From Pelomyxa schiedti (lineage: Eukaryota; Evosea; Pelobiontida; Pelomyxidae), in the NCBI GenBank assembly GCA_020536535.1, contig JAHLWZ010000901.1, positions 1 to 53,523 on the forward strand: a DNA stretch of 53,523 bases, in the 5' to 3' direction. Each line of letters begins with the position of its first letter. Within the stretch, counting starts at the first letter, position 1. The translations under genes and the position numbers were made by a program. Positions 46,401 to 53,523 of the stretch are shown in pieces. The notes below the pieces were generated by a model that saw only the letters and a list, made by a program, of their open reading frames with translations, made no database searches and was not told the origin of the DNA.

Positions 46401-48105
46401 AAACCTGACTGGGGCTGATAGGGTCATTCTCTTTGACCCCGATTGGGTGCGGCTCTCATTTCCATTTTTTAATGTTTGTGACACAGAAATAGAACCCTTC
46501 TACGGATATACAAGCTCGAGATCGGGTGTTACGAATTGGACAAAAAAGAGCTGTTACAATTTACCGGCTCATCTGTGCTGGAACAATTGAAGAGAAGATC
46601 TATCACAGACAAGTCTTCAAAGAATTTCTGAGTAACAAAATTCTGAAAGATCCCTCTCAAAAAAGATTTTTCAAGGTTTATTTTTATTTCCTTTTACTAT
46701 TACTTGAAGTAACAACTCTCCCCAGGCACGGTTCCTGAAAGACTTATTCACATTTTCGGCGGACACTTTAGCAGATACAATTACTGAAACCTTCTCAATT
46801 TTTGGTCCTGATTGTAGTGCTACGGCATCTTCCGCTCCACGGTCCAGTACTCCTCTGCTGAACAACCTGCCTCCCAGTGATGATGCACGATCTACAGAGA
46901 GCGAGATTGTGGTCCAAACGGTTTCATCCCCAGGGTCGCCAACAGCACCCAATGTATCAAACACTACCACCACTAGCCAGCAATCTGTATGTAGGCAATC
47001 TCCTTGTGAACTGTAATTTAAATAATGAGTATACTGTAGGTCGAAGCAGAAGCACATCGTGAGGAAAATGATACAATTCTAAAAACATTATTGGAAACCG
47101 CCGGGATAAAAACTGCTCTTAGTCATGATTCTATTGTTGGAAATTCTGAAACTGAAAGCAGAATCATGACAGAAATACAGCTTGAAGGTACTCACAATCT
47201 GCCTTTTGACCTGTCTTACCATCTAGTAGCAACGCGCATTGCGCATCAAGCAATTGAATCATTGAAACAAAGCCGTGCAATACGGTCAACTGTTCCATAC
47301 TGTGTCCCAACCTGGACTGGAAAATCAGGACACACTAGTGGTAGTCGGATTCAGTTGACCCCTCCAACTGCCCATTCTTCACAATCCGCTTCAAGCACAC
47401 TTGGAAAACAAGTGCAAGCAACCCCCAAGTGCCTGGAACAATTACTTGATGACACTCCACCCAATGTACATGCACAAAGACTAGCACCTAAAACACCACA
47501 AATCCAAGTGCCCCAGCAAAGCCAACCTCCCCTCAATTCAACCCATAATGCTCTTCCAAGACCAACTTCACCTCCGCCAACTATGACTCACACAACGTGT
47601 ACAACATCCTCGACGTTCTCGGCACAACCCTTACCATCTGCCCAAGGACCAAAAAGATTCGGACGTGTACATGTTGGAGGGGGAGTAATGAGTTCAGCCA
47701 GCTTGCTCAGTCAAATAAACACGGACAAAAGGAGAGAAAGCCACATGGCCAACTCAGTTACAGCAGCAACAGCGGCTACCTTGAACAACGTTGCCATTTG
47801 CTCTGACCCCAAAGCTTGCAATGTTACCACTGTCAATGTAAATAGTGAGCTATCCAAGAAAATTACTGAGCAGCTGCATTACCACTTGCTTTGCAGCCCC
47901 AACAACACGTGCACAACGCAGCAAATTCTTGCCAAGGTAACCCCCCGACTAAGAATTCCATTTCTCATACAGTTGCTTTTTCATACAGTTTGCAGCCCAA
48001 ACCAAAGGCCAAAGTTCATCCGAACTTTTCCGCGCAATATTGCAGCAGTTAGCCACCTTTGACCCCGCAACAAAAACCTGGACTCTAAAGAAGTCATTGA
48101 TGTAA
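43500..48105 (+). CDS. ERCC6: CSB/ERCC6-type SNF2 ATPase (transcription-coupled repair)
   Basis: The start ATG is 43500 ([15 protein letters not shown]). After acidic and Ser-rich parts the SNF2 domain begins [20 protein letters not shown]. The motifs follow in order: [18 protein letters not shown] (I), [43 protein letters not shown] (II), [14 protein letters not shown] (III), [48 protein letters not shown]...[14 protein letters not shown] (V) and [20 protein letters not shown] (VI). DEGHKIRNP and the block [20 protein letters not shown] with [11 protein letters not shown] are specific to CSB/Rad26. The C-terminus ends [12 protein letters not shown] with TAA 48103-48105 and looks like the CSB C-terminal winged-helix. 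All ATPase motifs are intact. CSB moves stalled RNA polymerase II at lesions. Confidence 0.92.
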
Positions 48106-48132
48106 ACAAAAAGTGCTGCTTTCTTTTTCTTT

Positions 48133-50520
48133 TTACATATTTGTATTCACACTGTTGGAGGTGTGGGAAACCTGTTGTAGAGGGGGTAATTCAAGTGCCC
48201 TCCTTAGCTTGTCAACTACACCAAGGGGTAGTCCAATGACAGTCCAAGTGTAGTCTGAAGCCAAGCGGAGGTCACCTACACAGTCAATAGCATTACTGCT
48301 GAGAAGTGACTCCCAGTTGGATATCTGCTTATGTTGGCTGGTGTTGAGGGCTTTCTGTGGTGGTGTAGTGGCACTGGATGGACCCGGCTTGGTAACAACC
48401 AGCTGGAGAAGTGTGATGATTGGGGTTTCATCAGGAAGTGAAGAAGCCCTTTGTGTTTGTGTTTGTGACTGTACCCCCCGGGGGGAAATGGGAGGAGAGG
48501 GAGTGACAAACAGGGCCGAGGAAGCTGATGTGGATGTGTGTGCGGACAATGGTGGTGATGGTGATACTGTCGTTACGGCGGTTTGGTTTGTTGCCGTTGT
48601 GGTGGTGCAGGAAGTGGAAGAAAGGGCGGCAGTTGACGTGGAACCTGAATGAAAGAATACGACATTAATGAGTTTGTGGCAGTAAGAAGTGTGGGTACCT
48701 TCTGACTGATCGATTTGGAGACGTGGGATGACAGTAGGGGAACCTTATTACCCAGGGGTTAAGGCAAACTGCAAAGGGTTTTTAAATACTTACCAAGATT
48801 TGATAAGGTGTGTACTATAACCCGGAAAGGTGGTCTATTGGTAGGGTCCTGTGACCAGCACTGGCAGATGAGATCTCTTTGCCATTGTGGGGTATGTGGT
48901 GGAATATCAGGACGTTGTTCACTATATTCATTAAAGGGGAAAAAAAGATCGGAGCTCAACTTAGAGAGAAACTTCAATATATCCAACTGAGCGAAACTCT
49001 TCCAAACAATAGCTCTTGTACTCATTTCTAACAGTATCATCGCTTGGATGGTTTTTGTTTTGGTTAGTTCTAGTCAAATCGGGTGATTTGGACCTACCAT
49101 ATGAAAAAACATCGATGAGGTGAGTGTAGTGATCAGCACCCAATTCTGGTGCCGAATATCTTTCAGTAATAAGGTGTTTTTCTCCCTTAAAATAAATACC
49201 CAATTGTCCCAAGCATAGCTGTTTTTTTGTCAGCAGAGCCTAGACCTCTGGCAATTCCAAAATCGCCTAAAAGATGGGGCTTAGATGACCAAAGCCAAAA
49301 GCGCAAGTGGCGGACATATTTTAATGGAACCGGAGTTCCAATTTTGAACTAGTACATTGGCAGGCTAGCAGTTGGGTCAATTCAAAAAAGAGAATGTTCT
49401 GCATGATTTGTACCTTTAAATCTCTGGGCGAGTACAAAAATTAAACAGAGAATAATATGTTTGCCTACCTATGAATCACATCCAATTCATCATGCAAATA
49501 GGCCATACCCATTGCTATCTGGGGTCAACTAGTAAGTTTCATTGAATGCGTTTCTTGAACGAGCACACATTCCGAGCAAGACAGATGGTGTGAGGAATGG
49601 TCAAACTGAAATTTAGATCGTAGAGATATCTTGTCAGATCACCACCATCAATGAATTCCGTCACCATGTAAAGTCCATTATTTTTCTGTTGTTGGTTTCA
49701 AAAGAATTTGATTGACATAGTACCTTGAAAAATCCGTAAAACGCTAAAATATGATCGTTTTTTGCCTTGAACAGTATCTCCATCTCTTGCATGAACAATA
49801 ATTTGTCCTCTTCTGATGAATAACGCAATAGCTTGACAGCAAAAAAAACAGATGGTCCAACCGGCTTGCATATTGCCTTAAAAACAGTTCCATAGCCACC
49901 TTGACACCGGTTAGATTCCTTTGTTCTGCTGAAACGGTTCTACCTTCAATGGCACTCTTGGGGTTAGATTTTTAAAAAGGTTAGATATGAATGCGTTAGT
50001 AGGAATATTTTCAAATAGATAGGAGGTACCCCGGTATTCACTAATTCGAAGTCACTACTTTGCCACATTCTCGAGTGAGTATGCAAGTGTTTTTCTATAG
50101 CTAGACGTGCTTGTATTGTTTGAGCATATTCCAGTGCTTGTTGTATTGCCAGTAATTTTGCTTCTGGACCACTTATTGTATAGGTTTTAGCTTGTTTGGT
50201 AGAAACACATAAACATTTGCCGGTGTTGTCTCTGAAGAAGATAACTAAAGTAGCTTGTGGAACAAATGAATTTACATGGATACAATATCCTGATTCTGAA
50301 ATATAGCTAAAGACTCTTCATTCCTCTTTATCTCAGTCTCTCCAGCTTTTACAAGAACGTTGCAAGCTGATTTTGAAAGAAGTTTGCCGGGGAGCAGTAC
50401 AGACATATTTGCTGCACTATCAATTACTTCTGTTGGATTTATTGGAAATGAAGAATTGACGTAGATAAGCGAACCTCTTTCTGGAGAAGCTGCTCTCTCT
50501 GGTTGCTCTTTTGAGGGCAT
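48133..50520 (-). CDS. TKL-like protein kinase with an RNase H-like N-terminal segment
   Basis: The start is at 50520 (MPSKEQPERAASPERGS). An N-terminal segment reads TLVIFFRDNTGKCLCVS, then YTISGPEAKLLAIQQALEYA. This has the spacing of the RVT_3/RNase H-like fold, but the exon join into it is unresolved. The kinase follows: GGYGTVFKA, AVKLL (catalytic Lys), ILFKAKNDHILAFYGFF, YMVTEFIDGGDLTRYL, GMAYLHDELDVIHR/DLKP, LLGDFGIARGLG, ITERYSAPELGADHY and SEQRPDIPPHTPQWQRDLI, CQCWSQDPTNRPPF. Between HRDLKP and LLGDFG about 11 residues are lacking as joined, including the catalytic-loop Asn, so an exon may be missed there. A Ser/Thr-rich tail ends NSVNTNM, 27 bp from the CSB stop. Confidence 0.7.
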
Positions 50521-50618
50521 AATAGTTGCTAAGGTTTTTTAAACAAAAAGATGTAAAGAAAGTTAGACATGCAAAGCGTACTATTGTCTCTGAAATATGG
50601 CTGCAGATCTAGGCATAC

Positions 50619-52149
50619 TCAGTCAAAAAAGAGCACAAGGGGAATACCTTCCACATTCCAATGCCTAATTACTGAAGAAGCACCAGTAAACAGATCATTC
50701 CCAGTAGGGCCGAACTCACAACAGGTTGCTGCGCCATCTGGGCACTGTACATGTATCAATGGCTCTGCAGGAGAGCGACAATCCCATAACAGTATGCCAC
50801 CGTCCTGGCAAACGGAAGCAATTCTCATACTGTCAGACGGAGAGGGCACACAACAATTTACATCTTTTGTGTGATGAAGTACTAATGAGGGCCCTGATGC
50901 TTCCCCTTCAAGACGCACATCCCATAAGCCTACACTGCTTTCCGCTGCATAGGCTGCCGCAATTAGGTTGCCACTGACTCCACAAAATCGGCACCACAAT
51001 GCTGAGTGGATGTCAGATGAACCAAGCAGAGAGGGAGTCGTTGTTGTAAAAAGAACAGAGCACCTCTCCACGTCCCATAATACTATTCCTGCCATCGAAC
51101 AAGCAGAGGCCAGACGTGAATTAGATGATGAATCACAAGCCACAACCGGAAAGACAGAATTCGTGGAAGAAGGGGTTTTCAGGCAGCACAAGTGCCCTGC
51201 CCGGGGCAATCGATCAGATATACTCCAAACCCAGATAGACCCGCTCTGACATCCCGTGGCTAGCAGTTGGGGTTCAAAAGAGCGTGAAGGTGGAAAGAAG
51301 GTGCAAGTGTGAATCCATTCACATGAAGAGTCATGGTCTAGAGTGCATAACGTTGGAAAAGTGAGGGTACTTCTCTCTGCTGAAATTGAGGTAGTGAGTC
51401 TTTTAATTTGGGCAATGCATCACTACGCCACATACATGTGGGTGCGGAATGCACAGAAACTACAGGAACTTTGGAATACTGTATCCCTGGCCCACAGGCC
51501 AGCAGTGAGCCATCATGTGAAAAACTCACACAAGTAACACGTCCAGCTTTTACTTGTTTTGGAGACTGCACAATGGTTGAAGTTGTGCGCCTGAAAACAA
51601 TAGCATTGGCATAGGGAAAAAGACCACAAACAACAAACAATTACACAGGTTGAGGTTACTCCAGTTAGAATTGTTTATTGGAAATATCCCATAGTTTACA
51701 TTGAGGTACAAAAAAAGAAACAATACAAACGGAATGTGTGCACACGTGGGTCCAACGTTTGTAAGTGCCACTCCACATGCCTCGATAGTGCACGACATCA
51801 ATTCATCCTCAGACAGCGCGCATCCCACAAGTGCGCATCGCTGTCCCCGACGCTGCGGATTAAGACTGGTTCCGGGGTGTGGGGCGGTGGTTGCCTCTGG
51901 AGCCTCAGGAGCTGCGTCCGACACACTGAGGACGGCAGAATCCGTGGAGACCGACAGCGGCGAAGGGGGAGGCGATTGTGCAATGATGGGACTGGCGGGT
52001 GCGGGTGATGCCGAGAAGCCAAAGACAGGGGAGACTGCCAACTGACGAACACACAAGCCAACCGATAAAGACGTTGTAGACGACGTCACTGCTTGCAGGG
52101 AGCCAAGTCTATCGTGGGCATCACCCCTGGACGGCGTGGTGCCCATCAC
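50619..52149 (-). CDS. WD40-repeat protein
   Basis: A Ser/Pro/Ala-rich N-terminal exon (MMGTTPSRGDAHDRLG...) joins WD40 repeats: VKAGRVTCVSFSHDGSLLAC, LLATGCQSGSIWVWSI, SRLASACSMAGIVLWDVERC, AAYAAESSVGLWDVRLEG, MRIASVCQDGGILLWDCRSP and LFTGASSVIRHWNVEGI, ending IPLVLFFD. The join at 51445 uses a GTATGT donor that keeps the frame into the next repeat. Six recognisable blades and a likely seventh make a beta-propeller that would scaffold a complex. The closest families cannot be named. The stop is 99 bp upstream of the kinase start on the same strand, and the start is 62 bp from the divergent SAP-domain gene. Confidence 0.8.
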
Positions 52150-52211
52150 CCTTTTTCTCTGAAATCAATAGGATCAATTCGTTTCGGAAACAAAGGCAAT
52201 GAAAACAAAAA

Positions 52212-53119
52212 ATGAAACGAGTGAAAAGAAAACCTGTTGTTGAGGACGACCTGGTCGAAGAACTGGATAGTAAACATTTGTGAATTTCATACTGCCTGTT
52301 TGTTGTTTCCAACAAATACAAAACCCATCTTTTTAAAAAGATGTTGTTGATGCACTAAAGAGGGTGTCATTGGTCACTGAACCACCTGCTGTTGAATCAA
52401 AAGACACACCCACCACTGCAGTTGATGAGAGTGCCAAAACAACAGATAGTAGCAGCAGTACCAACAGCAGTGAGGGTGGTACTCCTGAATTGACGGCAAA
52501 CAAAGAGGGCAAAAAGGGTGTCAAAAAGGGTGGTGGAGTGAGGTTCCGTGCCGATGAAGAAGTTCACGTCTACGATCAGCATGATCCCCCCTCGTTTGGC
52601 ATTCATGATGTGGCTAGTGCCCCCGAGGTATATATTTCTGTAACTCAACACCCAAACAATTCTAAAATTGACAAGCCGGAACAAGTGTTCAATCCACAAC
52701 CAAGGGTTCCCTTTGTGGAAGCCCCTTTGAAAGTTGAGAAAAGTGCTGAAGTACAGCAGAGCTTCCATCTGAGCAGGTAGGAATTTCTCGGGAGGCATTA
52801 CATTTCTAGTTTGTGATTTATCAAAGCATTCAAGGCAAAGTGCGGGCTACATTTGACACAGATACCATGACTGTGGCTGAACTCAAGGAAGCACTTTCCA
52901 TGCGAGGTCTGCCAACAACAGGAAAGAAGCCTGAGTTGAAGGTAGTGCAACACACTTTAAAAATCCTGTGTGTTTTCTAATACTATATCAACACAGCAAC
53001 GTCTGGAGGATGACATTGTCAAAGAGTCAAAATCCCGCAAGTCCAAGAAAGGCTCCAAAACAAAAGGCAAGGCAAAAAAGACCTCAGAGGATGAAGTACC
53101 AGATTGGCTGCACTGGTAA
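52212..53119 (+). CDS. SAP-domain protein with basic tail
   Basis: The start ATG 52212 (MKRVKRKPVVEDDL) is joined through a GTAAAC intron to NVVDALKRVSLVTEPPAVES. The middle is Ser/Thr/Lys-rich, with GGGVRFRADEEVHVYDQHD, a pattern like a PP1-docking R/K-V-x-F with neighbours. After further introns the C-terminus reads VRATFDTDTMTVAELKEALS, MRGLPTTGKKPELKQRLEDD and a Lys-rich stretch, ending SEDEVPDWLHW with TAA 53117-53119. The LxxxLxxxGLPxxGKKxELxxRL pattern is a SAP domain, which binds A+T-rich DNA or nucleic acid. It is probably a small nuclear chromatin or RNA protein of about 250 aa. Binding is inferred from the domain only. Confidence 0.8.
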
Positions 53120-53523
53120 CAACAAGCTGTTGCCCAGTTAACTGAAATTGAAGAAGTATCTAGACTGGGTTGAGTGAGGTCTCAGATCTGCAAGCCAAAC
53201 GGAAAAAAAGTGATAGAACATGTCTTTCTGAGTTTTGTGGAAGGGATCGACAACAAAAGTCATCCCTAAAGATGTGACACATTGACTTTAGCCGCGTCTT
53301 ATGTGGTAGCCTCTGGAATCAAGAAAGGATACCACTGTAACAGTCGGCAGAAAAAAAGCATGAGTAAATAATTCAATTTTCTGGTTACAACGGGGGGGAA
53401 ATTGACAGTACGCCAATCTGGTGTCAATTTTTTTTTCCTTTTTGTGGAATTATTTTTTTTCATTGAGGCACACTTCCTAACTGGAGTCTCCGCCGTTGTT
53501 GTGTTTGGTGAGAATGTGCCGGT
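53120..53523. other. 3' flank and window edge
   Basis: No exon was supported. The sequence has a G-run near 53392 and two T-tracts at 53428-53460, which could be the polypyrimidine part of an intron or a promoter element. Another gene may begin beyond 53523. Confidence 0.4.

Overview
The window is nuclear DNA of a unicellular eukaryote. Almost every gene is split by many short GT-AG introns, mostly about 40-110 nt and a few proposed ones near 25-35 nt, with T-rich 3' ends. The gene content is that of a free-living protist: Rab, RGS, SNF2/CSB, SMG7/EST1, cathepsin Z, an acyl-CoA synthetase and a TKL-type kinase. Sel1 repeats, ankyrin-like helices, Q/P-rich tails and the intron style would fit an amoebozoan or another free-living protist. 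The lineage cannot be fixed from sequence alone. No bacterial operons, CRISPR arrays, rRNA or convincing tRNA genes were seen.

Layout. Positions 1-1950 hold the edge of one gene on the minus strand followed by a repeat island: a long hairpin and several copies of a dispersed repeat, two of which form the inverted ends of a possible non-autonomous element. From 2.1 to 10 kb there are an ankyrin-like protein, a damaged Rab4-like GTPase (minus), a Sel1-repeat protein and a CH plus RGS protein. From 10.4 to 14.5 kb there are a secreted unknown, a cathepsin Z-like protease and an RBMX2/Ist3-type splicing factor with a GC-AG intron. From 14.5 to 24.2 kb come a long-chain acyl-CoA synthetase and a membrane protein packed head-to-tail on the minus strand, a LURP-one/scramblase-like protein, an F-box-like protein, a PfkB sugar kinase and a DUF4140/DUF4139 protein. 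From 24.3 to 30.2 kb are two membrane or secreted genes (minus), a macro-domain protein, a gap with a perfect 56-bp inverted repeat, and an unknown helical protein.

From 30.3 to 43.3 kb are an EST1/SMG7-like protein with a huge Q/P/T tail, two coiled-coil proteins sharing a divergent promoter, a 1-kb gap and a polyQ protein. From 43.5 to 53.1 kb are a CSB/ERCC6-type SNF2 ATPase, a TKL-like kinase whose N-terminal region may hold an RNase H-like fold, a WD40 protein and a SAP-domain protein.

Genes are packed tightly, with gaps often of 25-100 bp and in one case 8 bp. RNA and DNA maintenance (RBMX2, SMG7, CSB, macro, SAP) and signalling (Rab, CH-RGS, kinase) are over-represented, but nothing shows the genes form one pathway. 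Exon joins were made by hand from reading frame and splice-site logic. Gene ends marked tentative need transcript data.
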